The notes: generated by a model from the letters alone, not told the origin. DNA of 64,000 nucleotides from UMGS1663 sp963621995 (GCA_963621995.1 CAVFFZ010000003.1:34779-98778), one strand, 5' to 3'. Counted from the stretch's first letter, positions 18,436 to 28,661 are shown. Program-made: numbers and translations.

Positions 18436-19554
18436 ATGAAAGTAATTATAGCAGCAGCGGGAACAGCAGGACATATTAATCCAGGATTAGCAATCGCAAA
18501 TAAAATAAAACAAGAAGAAAAAAATTCAGAAATCATTTTCATAGGAACAAATAGAGGTTTAGAAAATGACTTAGTGCCTAGAGCAGGTTATGAGTTAAAG
18601 ACTATAGATGCATATGGATTAAGTAAAAAGATATCAGTAGATAATATTAAAAAGATAATAAAGACCATAAAAGGTTATGGTGAGGCAAAAAAAATAATAA
18701 AGGAATTTAATCCAGATATAGTAATTGGAACAGGTGGTTATATATGTGGAGCAACAATATCTGCAGCACATAGTTTAAAAATTCCAACAATGCTTCACGA
18801 AAGCAATGCATTTCCAGGAAAAGCTGTAAAAATGCTTACTAAAAAGACAGACACAATATTAGTTTCTTTTAAAGATGCAATAGCTAGAATAAAAAATGCT
18901 AAAAATATAGTGTTTACGGGCACACCAACAAAAATAACAAAGCAAGAGTATTCTATACAAGAACAAAAGGAAATGAAAAACAAAATAGGTTTAGATGATA
19001 ATAAACCTATAGTATTGGTGTTTGGTGGAAGCCAAGGAGCACAAGTAATTAATGAGGCTATAATAGGAATAGCAAAGCAAAAGTTAAACAAAGATTATCA
19101 AATTATGTGGGCAACGGGACCAAAGCAATATGATATAATAAAAGAAAAATTAGAAGATGAAAAATTAAATATAAATATGATAGAAAATATGGAGATTGTT
19201 CCATATATATATAATATGGAAGAAATAATGAATATTTCAGACATAATTGTTGCTAGAAGTGGAGCAATGACAATAACAGAAATTTCAAATTTAGGTAAAC
19301 CTTCAATTTTAATACCACTTCCAAATGTAAGTAATGATCATCAATTATATAATGCAAAAGCATTAGAAAAAGTGCAGGCAGCGAGAATTATACTAAATAA
19401 AGATTTAACAGCAGAACAACTAAACAAAAATATAAAAAGTATGGTAGATTATCCACAAATTATGAAGCAAATGGGGATAAATGCTTTAAAATTACAAACA
19501 AATGATGTTGAAAATAAAATATATAATGAAATAAAAAAATTAGTAAAGAAATAA
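18436..19554 (+). CDS. murG: UDP-GlcNAc:lipid I N-acetylglucosaminyltransferase
   Basis: MurG converts lipid I to lipid II on the inner membrane face. The 372-residue GT-B protein has the N-terminal glycine loop AAGTAGHINPGLAIA (residues 6-20), TGGYICGAT near 101, the FGGSQGAQ motif near 196 and the C-terminal donor site ARSGAMTITEIS near 273. AAAGGAG precedes the ATG and lies at the edge of the inverted repeat, so translation could respond to that fold. A perfect palindromic terminator follows. Confidence 0.95.
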   Translation: MKVIIAAAGTAGHINPGLAIANKIKQEEKNSEIIFIGTNRGLENDLVPRAGYELKTIDAYGLSKKISVDNIKKIIKTIKGYGEAKKIIKEFNPDIVIGTGGYICGATISAAHSLKIPTMLHESNAFPGKAVKMLTKKTDTILVSFKDAIARIKNAKNIVFTGTPTKITKQEYSIQEQKEMKNKIGLDDNKPIVLVFGGSQGAQVINEAIIGIAKQKLNKDYQIMWATGPKQYDIIKEKLEDEKLNINMIENMEIVPYIYNMEEIMNISDIIVARSGAMTITEISNLGKPSILIPLPNVSNDHQLYNAKALEKVQAARIILNKDLTAEQLNKNIKSMVDYPQIMKQMGINALKLQTNDVENKIYNEIKKLVKK

Positions 19555-19568
19555 GGCTTTACTAATTC

Positions 19569-19603
19569 TTTTATACAATAGGAAACTTTCCTATTGTATA
19601 AAA
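19569..19603. terminator. Perfect 17-bp palindrome after murG
   Basis: TTTTATACAATAGGAAA pairs with TTTCCTATTGTATAAAA around one C. A/T ends on both sides make it a plausible bidirectional terminator of the mra cluster. Confidence 0.65.
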
Positions 19604-19752
19604 AGAGATTCACTTTAAAGTTGCATAAAAAATTTCGTGCAAGAACGAATTTATAGAAAGCATCAATATTTTAAATTTGTTAGTAATTATAATTTGTAAT
19701 TTTTAATAATACTATAAATTTACTAGCTTTCCGATTTGTTCTACTAAACTAC

Positions 19753-19781
19753 TTGCAAAATTAAGAAAAATAATTTAGAAT
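19753..19781 (+). promoter_or_regulatory. Putative promoter of topA
   Basis: TTGCAA (19753-19758) and TAGAAT (19776-19781) are 17 bases apart, 31 bases before the topA start. Confidence 0.6.
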
Positions 19782-19811
19782 ACATAAGTAATAAAAATAA
19801 AGGAGAGCATT

Positions 19812-21893
19812 ATGACAGATAAATTAATTATTGTGGAATCACCTGCAAAAGCCAATACTATAAAAAAGTTTTTAGGTGGAAGTACTAAAGTTGTGGCATC
19901 TATGGGACATATTCGTGATTTACCAAAATCTAAACTTGGTGTAGATATAGAAAATGATTTTGAACCAGAATATATAAATATTAGAGGAAAAGGTGACTTA
20001 ATAAAATCTTTAAAAAAAGATGCAGAATCTAGTAAAAAAGTGTACCTTGCAACTGACCCTGACCGTGAAGGAGAAGCAATTGCATGGCATTTAGCACACA
20101 TATTAAACATTCCAGAAGATAGTATTTGTAGAGTAACATTTAACGAAATAACAAAAGAAACAGTACAAGAATCTATAAAACATCCAAGAAAAATAGATAT
20201 GAATTTGACAGATGCGCAACAAGCCCGTAGAGTTTTAGACAGAATAGTAGGTTATAAAATAAGTCCACTTCTATGGAAAAAAGTAAAAAAAGGTTTGTCA
20301 GCAGGAAGAGTGCAATCTGTAGCAGTAAAATTAATAGTAGATAGAGAAGAAGAAATCGAAAAATTTGTTCCAGAAGAATATTGGAATATATATGTAACTT
20401 TATTAGAACAAAAGTCTAAAAAAACTTTTGAAGCATATTTATATGGAAAAAATGGAAAGAAAATAGATATTCATTCAAAAGAGGAAATAGACGAAATATT
20501 TAAAAATATAGAAAAAGCAAAATACATTGTAAAAGACATTAAAAAGAGCGAAAAGAAAAGAACTCCAGCACCACCATTTACAACAAGTACAATGCAACAA
20601 GAAGCCTCAAGAAAGTTAGGATTTACATTAAAGAAAACAATGAGTGTAGCACAAGGGTTATACGAAGGTGTTAAAGTTCCAGAAAAAGGCAGTGTTGGTT
20701 TAATTACATACATGAGAACAGACTCTACAAGAATTTCAGATGAAGCAAGAAATGCAGCTAAAAAACATATAGTAAAAGAATATGGGGAAAATTATTACGA
20801 AAATAGATATTATAAAACAAATAAAGACGCACAAGATGCACACGAGGCAATAAGACCAACTTATATAGAACTAGCGCCAGATGAAATAAAAAGTTCATTA
20901 ACTTTAGATCAATATAAACTATACAAATTGGTATACAATCGTTTTATAGCAAGTCAAATGGCACAAGCTATTTATGACACAGTTGCAGTAGATATAAAGG
21001 CAAATGAATATAATTTTAAGGCAAATGGTCAAACTTTAAAATTCAAAGGTTTCATGGCTTTATATGTGGAATCTGAAGACAATGTAAAAGAAGGTAAAAA
21101 GAAAAAGCAAGAAGACGAAACATTGCCAGAGCTAGAAATAAATGAAGAAGTTATAAAAAAGGAAATAAATCCAAAACAAAGCTTTACAGAGCCACCACCA
21201 AGATACACAGAAGCAAGTTTAGTAAAAGCATTAGAAGAAAAAGGAATAGGAAGACCAAGTACTTATTCACCAACAATTACAACAATTCTAGAAAGAAGGT
21301 ATATAGAAAAAGTCCAAAAACAACTAACACCAACAGAACTTGGAAAAGTGGTAAATAAATTATTAGTTGAAAGCTTTCCAGATGTTATAAATGTAGCATT
21401 TACAGCAAAAATAGAAGAAGAATTTGACGAAGTAGCAGAAGGAAAAGAACAATGGAAACAAGTAATTAGAGATTTCTATGGACCATTTAAGGTAACGCTA
21501 GATAAAGTAGAAAAAGAACTAGAACATGTAAAACTAGAAGATGAGGTATCTGACGTACAATGTGAGAAATGTGGAAGAATGATGGTGTACAAATATGGAA
21601 AATATGGAAAGTTCTTAGCATGTCCAGGTTACCCAGAATGTAAAAATGCAAAACCAATAATAGAAACAATAGATGTACCATGCCCAGTATGTGGAGGAGT
21701 AGTGCAAGTAAGAAAAACAAAAAGAAGAAGAAACTACTATATTTGCGAAAATAATCCTGCAAGCTGTAATTATATTTCTTGGGATAAACCAAAGCCAGGA
21801 GAAAAGTGGGAGCCAAAAGAAACAATAAAAGTAGAAACAAAAAAGAAAACCACTACTAAAAAGAAAACAACAGCAACAACAAATGCAAGATGA
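19812..21893 (+). CDS. topA: DNA topoisomerase I
   Basis: TopA relaxes negatively supercoiled DNA by cutting one strand. The 693-residue protein begins with the Toprim domain (KLIIVESPAKANTIKKFLG), has DPDREGEAIAWH near residue 81, and the catalytic tyrosine in ITYMRTDSTRIS near 300. Two C-terminal zinc-ribbon modules follow (CEKCGRMM..CPGYPEC near 585-605 and CPVCGG..C near 622-650), then a Lys/Thr-rich tail. The length is normal for Firmicutes. It has its own promoter and terminator. Confidence 0.96.
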   Translation: MTDKLIIVESPAKANTIKKFLGGSTKVVASMGHIRDLPKSKLGVDIENDFEPEYINIRGKGDLIKSLKKDAESSKKVYLATDPDREGEAIAWHLAHILNIPEDSICRVTFNEITKETVQESIKHPRKIDMNLTDAQQARRVLDRIVGYKISPLLWKKVKKGLSAGRVQSVAVKLIVDREEEIEKFVPEEYWNIYVTLLEQKSKKTFEAYLYGKNGKKIDIHSKEEIDEIFKNIEKAKYIVKDIKKSEKKRTPAPPFTTSTMQQEASRKLGFTLKKTMSVAQGLYEGVKVPEKGSVGLITYMRTDSTRISDEARNAAKKHIVKEYGENYYENRYYKTNKDAQDAHEAIRPTYIELAPDEIKSSLTLDQYKLYKLVYNRFIASQMAQAIYDTVAVDIKANEYNFKANGQTLKFKGFMALYVESEDNVKEGKKKKQEDETLPELEINEEVIKKEINPKQSFTEPPPRYTEASLVKALEEKGIGRPSTYSPTITTILERRYIEKVQKQLTPTELGKVVNKLLVESFPDVINVAFTAKIEEEFDEVAEGKEQWKQVIRDFYGPFKVTLDKVEKELEHVKLEDEVSDVQCEKCGRMMVYKYGKYGKFLACPGYPECKNAKPIIETIDVPCPVCGGVVQVRKTKRRRNYYICENNPASCNYISWDKPKPGEKWEPKETIKVETKKKTTTKKKTTATTNAR

Positions 21894-21931
21894 CAACAAA
21901 GCTAAGACTAATAAGTAGCAATACATAGTCG

Positions 21932-21966
21932 ATAGAGTGGGGTTCGCAGCCTGCTCTATTTTTTTT
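21932..21966 (+). terminator. Terminator after topA
   Basis: ATAGAG..GG pairs with CC..CTCTAT around a G/C loop and runs into eight Ts. Confidence 0.8.
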
Positions 21967-22169
21967 CATAAAAAAAGTATGTGCATTCGCAGGTACACAT
22001 ACAACTATGTTTTAAATAACAGTGATATTCAAAACTCATTTATTTTGTATTTAAATAATAATATATTATTTTATATTTGTCAAATTAAATTTTTTTAATC
22101 TATGATTAATTTTTGAAAACGTCCCAAAAGTACCTGGTCCTTTTGGGGTATTTTATTGTGGAAAAAAAC
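21967..22169. other. Gene-free spacer between topA and the ABC transporter genes
   Basis: Part of the 332-base gap after topA. It holds a short hairpin (GTATGTG pairing with CACATAC, 21978-22003), very A/T-rich DNA, and the palindrome described at 22123. I see no open frame with a ribosome site on either strand. Confidence 0.6.
22123..22149. repeat. Imperfect palindrome of the CCCCAAAAG/CTTTTGGG family
   Basis: CCCAAAAGTACC, then T, then GGTCCTTTTGGGG. It differs from the perfect copy at 455-493 mainly by one base in the right arm. It lies upstream of the ABC transporter promoter. Confidence 0.65.
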
Positions 22170-22198
22170 TTGCAAAAGTTAAATAGTTAATATATAAT
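22170..22198 (+). promoter_or_regulatory. Putative promoter of the ABC transporter operon
   Basis: TTGCAA (22170-22175) and TATAAT (22193-22198) are 17 bases apart. No GntR-type regulator gene lies beside it, although YtrA-like regulators often accompany this transporter type. Confidence 0.7.
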
Positions 22199-22225
22199 TT
22201 AACCATAGAAAAAAGGAGGGGAAAA

Positions 22226-23113
22226 ATGTTAATTACTGCAAAAAATGTAGTAAAAAAATTTGATAAATTTACTGCATTAAATCATTTTAACATGAATGTG
22301 CCAGAAGGTAGTATTTATGGATTAGTTGGACCAAATGGATCTGGAAAAACAACCACAATAAAACATCTAATAGGAATGTACAAACAAGATGAAGGTGAAA
22401 TTTTAATAAATGGTAAGAAAGTTTATGACAATGAAAAAGTAAAAAGTAAAATAGCATATATTAGTGATGATTTATACTTTTTTCACGGATATAGTATTAA
22501 AGATATGGCTAAATTTTATAGTCAAATATACAAAGATTTTAGTTTTAAAAAATTTAATGACTTGCAAAAAGTATTTAATATTGATGTAAAAAGAAGAGTT
22601 AATAAACTTTCAAAAGGAATGAAAAAGCAAGTGGCATTTTGGCTTACAATTTCATGCAATCCAGAAATAATGATATTAGATGAACCAATAGATGGGCTAG
22701 ATCCTATTATGAAAGAAAATGTTTGGAAAATTCTATTAGAAGAAGTCAAAAAAAGAAAAATGACAGTGATTATATCATCACATAACCTAAAAGAATTAGA
22801 AAATGTATGTACCAATATAGGAATCATGAAAAATGGTGAAATGGTATTAGAAAAAGAATTAGAAAAGAAAGACAATAATATACAAAAGGTACAAATTGTA
22901 TTTTCTAACAACTCACAAATAAGTAAAATAAGAGAAAAACTTTCTATATTAAAAGAAGAGAAAGTAGGAAGTGTATATTATTTTATAGTAAAAGGCGAAC
23001 AAAAAGAAATAGAAGACATACTAAATAAATACAAATTAACATTAACGGAATTTTTACCTCTATCATTAGAAGAAGTATTTATGTTTGAAAATGGAGGGGA
23101 AGAAAATGTTTAG
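22226..23113 (+). CDS. ABC transporter ATP-binding protein
   Basis: This is the ATPase of an ABC-2 type exporter. The 295-residue protein has Walker A GPNGSGKTTT (about 36-45), the signature segment LSKGMKKQ near 131, Walker B IMILDEPIDGLDP near 150 and the switch histidine in ISSHN near 184. The C-terminal 80 residues form an added domain seen in YtrB-like ATPases. It overlaps the permease gene by 8 bases, so the two are translationally coupled. The substrate cannot be told. Confidence 0.88.
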   Translation: MLITAKNVVKKFDKFTALNHFNMNVPEGSIYGLVGPNGSGKTTTIKHLIGMYKQDEGEILINGKKVYDNEKVKSKIAYISDDLYFFHGYSIKDMAKFYSQIYKDFSFKKFNDLQKVFNIDVKRRVNKLSKGMKKQVAFWLTISCNPEIMILDEPIDGLDPIMKENVWKILLEEVKKRKMTVIISSHNLKELENVCTNIGIMKNGEMVLEKELEKKDNNIQKVQIVFSNNSQISKIREKLSILKEEKVGSVYYFIVKGEQKEIEDILNKYKLTLTEFLPLSLEEVFMFENGGEENV

Positions 23114-25040
23114 TTATGGAATATTTAAATCAAATATAAAAAGATTTTGGATTGTTCCGGCGGTAGCAACAATTATTTTGTTTTTAGTAACAACTTTTCA
23201 AATGATATTAAGAACAAATGATATAAAGGAAAGAAGAACAGATTATATTAACGATATAATTATCCTAGATGAAGAAAAAGCAGATTATTCAGGTATGATT
23301 AATCAACAAAATAGAATAGAAGCAAGTACTGAGACTCAAAATTATTCATCAGACATAGTTATGATAAGTGCTCCAACAATAAGTGATGTGACAGACGAAA
23401 ATATTATTGCTATAAACAATAATATTGTAAATGAAATAACAAATAATACAACAAGTAATGTAACAAATACTGTGCAGGTAGTTGATGAAGATAGCATTGA
23501 GCCATATTATTCACCAAATAATTATGATAGAGAACATTATATAGAGATTTTATATAATCCAATAGTATTGTTAACAATATTTGTATTGCCAGTACTAGTA
23601 TCAATACTACTATTTAAATATACAAACGAAGAAAAGAGTAGTTCATTTATACATGGACTTCCTATATCTAAAAAAAAGCTATATATAACTAATATTTTAA
23701 CAGGAATAATAATGTATGTAATACCATTTTTAGTAAATCTAATTATAATAATAGTATTAAACCTAGGAGATATGGGAAATTATTTACAATTTGCCGATAT
23801 AACAAAGTGGTTTGGAGTTTGTATGTTATATAGTACAATGTTCTTTGCATTTGCTACATTTATAGGAGCATTTTGCGCATCTAAGATTTCACATGGAATA
23901 CTTACTTATATATTAATGTATGCACCAATAGGAATAATTGATTTAACATCAATAATTATAGAAAAAATGCTTTATGGATTTAAGGGATTATCTAGTAATT
24001 TAGAAGAATTTTCAAAACTACCATTTATAAAAATAATAGAGGACTTTAGAGAAATGAGTTCATATTATTTAGACCAAGCAATTAAATTTGAGACATCTAC
24101 AATAATTATATATATTACTTCAATAATTGTAATGCTAGTTTTAGGATATTTCATATACAAAAAGAGAAAATTAGAAATAACAAAAGAATTTATAGCATTT
24201 AAAGGAATAAGAAGTTTTATAAAATACGCAGCTACATTTTTAGTTAACTTACTTTCATATATGTATTTTTATGATGTAATAGGAAAGCACAATATAAGGA
24301 CACTTTTAGCCTCATTTGTTATAACTTTAATAGCATATTTAATAATAGAAATGATATTAAAAAAGACATACAAAGTATTTAAATCAATTATAGGATTTAT
24401 AATATATGCAGTTGTTATAACAATAACATTTGTAATATTAAATACTGGAGCTTTTGGATATGAAACAAGAATACCGAAAGCAGAAGATGTGGAAGAAGTT
24501 AGTTTTGAAATGAGAAATGAAACTACTAATTTTAAAGAAAAACAAAATATAGAAAATATAATAGACTTCCAACAAAAACTAGTAGATGAAAAGAAAGAAG
24601 GATATTCTGAATATACATTAGAATATAAGCTAAAAAATGGCAGAAAAATAACAAGAAAGTATGATATAAACAACAGCCTTTATAAGGAAGAACTAAATAA
24701 AATATTAACAAGTAATGAATATTATGAAGAAAAAATAAAACAAATAGAAGATGTTCAAAAAATAAAAAGAATAACTATAAATATAAGTTATAAAGAGCAA
24801 TATTCAACTAAAACTATTAGAATAAAAGAATCAGATATGTCAGATTTTATAGAAAATTTGACAAAAGATATAAAAAATAGAAAAGCAACTATAAATGATA
24901 ATGAATATGTATCAGAAGTTGCAAGAAAAAATGATAAATTAAGAAGCATATATGTGCAAGTAGAATTAAAAGAAGATGTAAGTAAAACAATAAAATACAT
25001 TAGCTTTGAAGATATAAATATAGAAAAATATATAAATTAA
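23106..25040 (+). CDS. ABC-2 type transporter permease
   Basis: This is the membrane partner of the preceding ATPase. The 644-residue protein has one N-terminal membrane helix, an extracytoplasmic stretch of about 110 residues (polar, Asn/Thr-rich), then a cluster of helices from about residue 155 to 460, and a polar C-terminal domain of about 190 residues. The start ATG 23106 follows GGAGGGG and overlaps the ATPase stop. Layout resembles bacitracin/lantibiotic-type or YtrC/D-like permeases; the exported or sensed compound is unknown. Confidence 0.8.
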   Translation: MFSYGIFKSNIKRFWIVPAVATIILFLVTTFQMILRTNDIKERRTDYINDIIILDEEKADYSGMINQQNRIEASTETQNYSSDIVMISAPTISDVTDENIIAINNNIVNEITNNTTSNVTNTVQVVDEDSIEPYYSPNNYDREHYIEILYNPIVLLTIFVLPVLVSILLFKYTNEEKSSSFIHGLPISKKKLYITNILTGIIMYVIPFLVNLIIIIVLNLGDMGNYLQFADITKWFGVCMLYSTMFFAFATFIGAFCASKISHGILTYILMYAPIGIIDLTSIIIEKMLYGFKGLSSNLEEFSKLPFIKIIEDFREMSSYYLDQAIKFETSTIIIYITSIIVMLVLGYFIYKKRKLEITKEFIAFKGIRSFIKYAATFLVNLLSYMYFYDVIGKHNIRTLLASFVITLIAYLIIEMILKKTYKVFKSIIGFIIYAVVITITFVILNTGAFGYETRIPKAEDVEEVSFEMRNETTNFKEKQNIENIIDFQQKLVDEKKEGYSEYTLEYKLKNGRKITRKYDINNSLYKEELNKILTSNEYYEEKIKQIEDVQKIKRITINISYKEQYSTKTIRIKESDMSDFIENLTKDIKNRKATINDNEYVSEVARKNDKLRSIYVQVELKEDVSKTIKYISFEDINIEKYIN

Positions 25041-25044
25041 TACC

Positions 25045-25075
25045 AAAAGAGGTGGTGAAGCCACCTCTTTTTATA
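25045..25075 (+). terminator. Terminator after the ABC transporter operon
   Basis: AAAAGAGGTGG (25045-25055) pairs with CCACCTCTTTT (25061-25071), followed by a T-run. Confidence 0.85.
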
Positions 25076-25214
25076 TTCTAGGCAAGTTTTCCAAACTTCA
25101 CTAGAATATAAAAAGTTTCGATAAACATTCCACACAAATCTTATATGCATAAAATGTGATAATTTGTCGAAAAAAGAATATAAAAAATGTGATACACATT
25201 CCATAGTGTACCCC

Positions 25215-25243
25215 TTGTAAAATCTTTAAAAATATTATATAAT
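25215..25243 (+). promoter_or_regulatory. Putative promoter of the SNF2 helicase gene
   Basis: TTGTAA (25215-25220) and TATAAT (25238-25243) are 17 bases apart. A perfect Spo0A-box core, TGTCGAA, lies at 25168-25174, about 40 bases upstream. Confidence 0.65.
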
Positions 25244-25288
25244 ATATCACTAGTAAAAATGAGAAATTTAATATGAGAAGGAGAAAAA

Positions 25289-28200
25289 ATGATAGTAAAT
25301 CCAGAAATATTAAAAGAACTACAAACTTCTGCAGGAAATGAAAGAAAAGAAAAAGCAGAAAAATATGTAGATAATAAAAAAGTAAAAATAACAAAAGTAA
25401 TTTATGAAGATAAAAACAATTTTGAAATTCACTCTAAAGTAAGGGGTACAGAAATTTATGATGTTCATATAAAAGTAGAAAAAGGCGAAATAGAAGACGT
25501 AAGTTGTGATTGTCCAGACTATTACGAACACTATGGAACATGTAAGCATATTTTAGCAACAGCTATAGAATTTAGTAACAACGAAAATTATATAAGAATA
25601 TTTTCTGGAGATATAGAACAAAAACAAACAGATATGCAAATGTATAACAAATACCAAAAAAGAGAAGAAAAATATCGTGAATTTAAACAATTAATAAATA
25701 ATTTTTATCCAACTCATGAAGAAACAAACGAGAAAAATAAAACAAAAATTATGCCACATAGCATAAAAATAGAACCAAAACTAATTTACAATTCATATTT
25801 AAAAACATTAAAAATGGAAGTGAAAATTGGAGAAAAACAATTTTATAAAATAAAAAATCTAGTGGAATTCTATGACAGAATGCAAAAAAAAGAATTCTAT
25901 CGTTATGGAACAAAACTTGAATTTGTACACGAAGAAGAAGCATTTGATAAAGACTCAATACCTCTATTGCAATACATTTTAAAGTATGCAGAAATAATAA
26001 AATACACAAACGAAGCAACAAACCAATACACATACTATGGAAGAACAATGGAAGATAGCTATATAACTATTTCTAATACAGGTATGGACGAATTATTTGA
26101 AGTATTAGAGGGAAAAGAAGCTATACTTCAAAAAGAGAATATAGAAAAGAAAATATTATTCTTAAAACAAACACCAGAAATAAAATTTAAAATAAAAGAA
26201 GAGAATGGAAAAGAATATGTATTAGTCCCTAACATAGATGTTTATGAATATGACGTAATTGAAGGTAGAAAAGCTATATATTTCTTTATGCAAAACATCT
26301 TATATAAATGTGATGATAGTTTCAAAGAAACATTAAAATTACTTCAAACATTTAGAAACAGTTTTACAAACCATATAGTATTTCCAAAAGAAGAAATTTC
26401 AAAACTATTTTCAATAGTATTTCCAAAAGTAAGAGATAAAATAGAAGTAAGTAGCTTAAATGAAGATGAAATAAAAAAATATATACCAAAAGAGCTTTTC
26501 GTAAAAGTATATTTAGACTATAATGAGCAAAATTTCATTACAGCAGATATAAGGTTTATATATGAAGACAAAGAATTCAATCCACTATTAGAGCAAGAGA
26601 TGGACTTGGCAAGAGATATAGCAAAAGAAGATGAAGTGTTAGAAATACTTAAGAATTCTGGTTTCATGTTGGAAGTTGAAAAAGCAAGATTAATTTTAGC
26701 TAACGAAAACTTAATCTATAATTTCTTATCTTCAGATATTGAAACATATATGAAGAAATTTGAAGTTTTAGCAACAGACAATTTTAAGAAAAAAGAAATA
26801 AAAGAACCTAAAATTGGAAGCTTAGGAGTAAGAATAGAAAACAATTTATTAAGTGTAGATTTCTCGAACTTAGACTTTGAACCATCAGAATTAAAAGAAA
26901 TAATGCAAAAATACCACTTAAAGAAAAAATATCATAGATTAAAAGATGGAAGTTTTATAACATTAGAAAAAAACGAAACAATAGAACTTTTAGACAGTAT
27001 GACAAATGGGTTAGATATAAACTTTAAAGAACTAGAAAAAGGTGAAGTTAAACTTCCTATATATAGAAGTTTATATTTAGACAGAATGTTAGACAATATA
27101 AAGGGTACAGTAATTACTAAAAATGAAAATTACAAAGAGTTAGTAAACAAAGTTGAAAATAAAGAACTAAATGAAGAAATAAACTTACCTAAAAATTTAA
27201 ATGCATCTTTAAGAAGTTATCAAAAAGTAGGATACAAATGGTTAAAAGTATTAAATAGCTATGGATTTGGAGGAATATTAGCAGACGATATGGGACTTGG
27301 AAAAACCATTCAATTATTGGCAGTAATTTTAGATTACGTACAAAATGAAAAAAATTCAAAGCCAAGTATTGTTATATGTCCAAGCTCACTTTCACTAAAC
27401 TGGCAAAATGAAATAAAAAAATTCACACCAGATTTAACATCACTTGTAATACATGGAAATGCAGATGAAAGAAAAAAACAACTAAAAAGTATACCAAAGT
27501 ATAATATAGTAATTACATCATATGATTTATTAAAAAGAGATATAGAAACATATAAAGAACTAAATTATGAATTCAAATTTATAATTGCAGATGAAGCACA
27601 ATATATTAAAAACAACAATACACAAAATGCAAAAGCTATAAAACAGATAAATGCAAACACAAAATATGCTTTAACAGGAACTCCAATAGAAAACTCTTTA
27701 TCAGAGTTATGGTCTATATTTGACTTTATAATGCCAGGATATTTATTTGGCTATAGAAAATTTAAAGAATTATATGAAATGCCAATAGTAAAAGATGAAG
27801 ATAACACCACTATGAGAAAACTAAAAATGATTATAGAGCCATTTATATTAAGAAGAATAAAAGGAGAAGTTTTGACAGAACTACCAGATAAAACAATAAC
27901 AGTACTTAATAATGAAATGGAAGAAGAACAGCAAAAAATATATATGTCTTATATGCAAAATGCTAGAAGTGAAATGATGCAAGAAATAAATGCTAATGGG
28001 TTTGAAAAAAGCCAAATAAAAATACTAGCACTATTAATGAGGCTAAGACAAATATGCTGCCACCCAGCTTTATTCTTAAGTGACTATAAATCAGAAAGCA
28101 GTAAACTTAACCAATGTATAGAAGTAATAAAAGATGCAGTAGATTCAGGCCACAAGATCTTACTATTTTCTAGTTATACAGGAATGTTCCCTATGATAGA

Positions 28201-28609
28201 AGAAAAACTTAAAAAAGAAAAAATAGGATATTCTAAACTAACTGGACAAACAAAAGTTGGTGAAAGAATTAAACTTGTAGACGAATTCAATGAAGATGAA
28301 AATAAAAAGGTATTTTTAATTTCATTAAAAGCAGGAGGAACAGGACTGAACTTAATAGGAGCAGACATGGTAATTCACTATGATCCATGGTGGAATATAT
28401 CAGCAGAAAATCAGGCAACAGATAGAACATATAGAATAGGACAAAAGAAAAATGTTCAGGTGTATAAGTTAATTACAAAAAACTCTATAGAAGAAAAAAT
28501 TTATGAACTACAAGAAAGAAAATCAAAACTTATAGATAATGTATTATCTACAAATGAAACATTTTTAAACAAACTTTCTAAAGAAGAAATAATGGAATTG
28601 TTTAAATAA
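25289..28609 (+). CDS. SNF2-family DEAD/DEAH helicase with N-terminal SWIM zinc finger
   Basis: SNF2 ATPases translocate on double-stranded DNA and remodel bound proteins; the role of this bacterial group (HepA/RapA-like, SWIM-containing) is poorly known. The 1106-residue protein has a SWIM finger near residues 70-92 (CDCPDYYEHYGTCKHILA), a long middle region (SNF2-associated bacterial domain), Walker A DDMGLGKTIQ near 667, the DEAQ box near 768 and a C-terminal helicase domain ending DRTYRIGQKKNVQVYKL. It is a single-gene unit with its own promoter. It directly precedes the putative toxin-antitoxin locus. Confidence 0.9.
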   Translation: MIVNPEILKELQTSAGNERKEKAEKYVDNKKVKITKVIYEDKNNFEIHSKVRGTEIYDVHIKVEKGEIEDVSCDCPDYYEHYGTCKHILATAIEFSNNENYIRIFSGDIEQKQTDMQMYNKYQKREEKYREFKQLINNFYPTHEETNEKNKTKIMPHSIKIEPKLIYNSYLKTLKMEVKIGEKQFYKIKNLVEFYDRMQKKEFYRYGTKLEFVHEEEAFDKDSIPLLQYILKYAEIIKYTNEATNQYTYYGRTMEDSYITISNTGMDELFEVLEGKEAILQKENIEKKILFLKQTPEIKFKIKEENGKEYVLVPNIDVYEYDVIEGRKAIYFFMQNILYKCDDSFKETLKLLQTFRNSFTNHIVFPKEEISKLFSIVFPKVRDKIEVSSLNEDEIKKYIPKELFVKVYLDYNEQNFITADIRFIYEDKEFNPLLEQEMDLARDIAKEDEVLEILKNSGFMLEVEKARLILANENLIYNFLSSDIETYMKKFEVLATDNFKKKEIKEPKIGSLGVRIENNLLSVDFSNLDFEPSELKEIMQKYHLKKKYHRLKDGSFITLEKNETIELLDSMTNGLDINFKELEKGEVKLPIYRSLYLDRMLDNIKGTVITKNENYKELVNKVENKELNEEINLPKNLNASLRSYQKVGYKWLKVLNSYGFGGILADDMGLGKTIQLLAVILDYVQNEKNSKPSIVICPSSLSLNWQNEIKKFTPDLTSLVIHGNADERKKQLKSIPKYNIVITSYDLLKRDIETYKELNYEFKFIIADEAQYIKNNNTQNAKAIKQINANTKYALTGTPIENSLSELWSIFDFIMPGYLFGYRKFKELYEMPIVKDEDNTTMRKLKMIIEPFILRRIKGEVLTELPDKTITVLNNEMEEEQQKIYMSYMQNARSEMMQEINANGFEKSQIKILALLMRLRQICCHPALFLSDYKSESSKLNQCIEVIKDAVDSGHKILLFSSYTGMFPMIEEKLKKEKIGYSKLTGQTKVGERIKLVDEFNEDENKKVFLISLKAGGTGLNLIGADMVIHYDPWWNISAENQATDRTYRIGQKKNVQVYKLITKNSIEEKIYELQERKSKLIDNVLSTNETFLNKLSKEEIMELFK

Positions 28610-28632
28610 AATGGTAATTATTGTAAAAGCAC

Positions 28633-28661
28633 TTGACAATATAAAAGCAATATAGTATTAT
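28633..28661 (+). promoter_or_regulatory. Strong promoter of the putative antitoxin RNA
   Basis: A perfect TTGACA (28633-28638) and TATTAT (28656-28661) are separated by 17 bases. The only thing downstream before the terminator is a region without an open frame, so it should drive a short RNA of about 70 bases. Confidence 0.75.
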
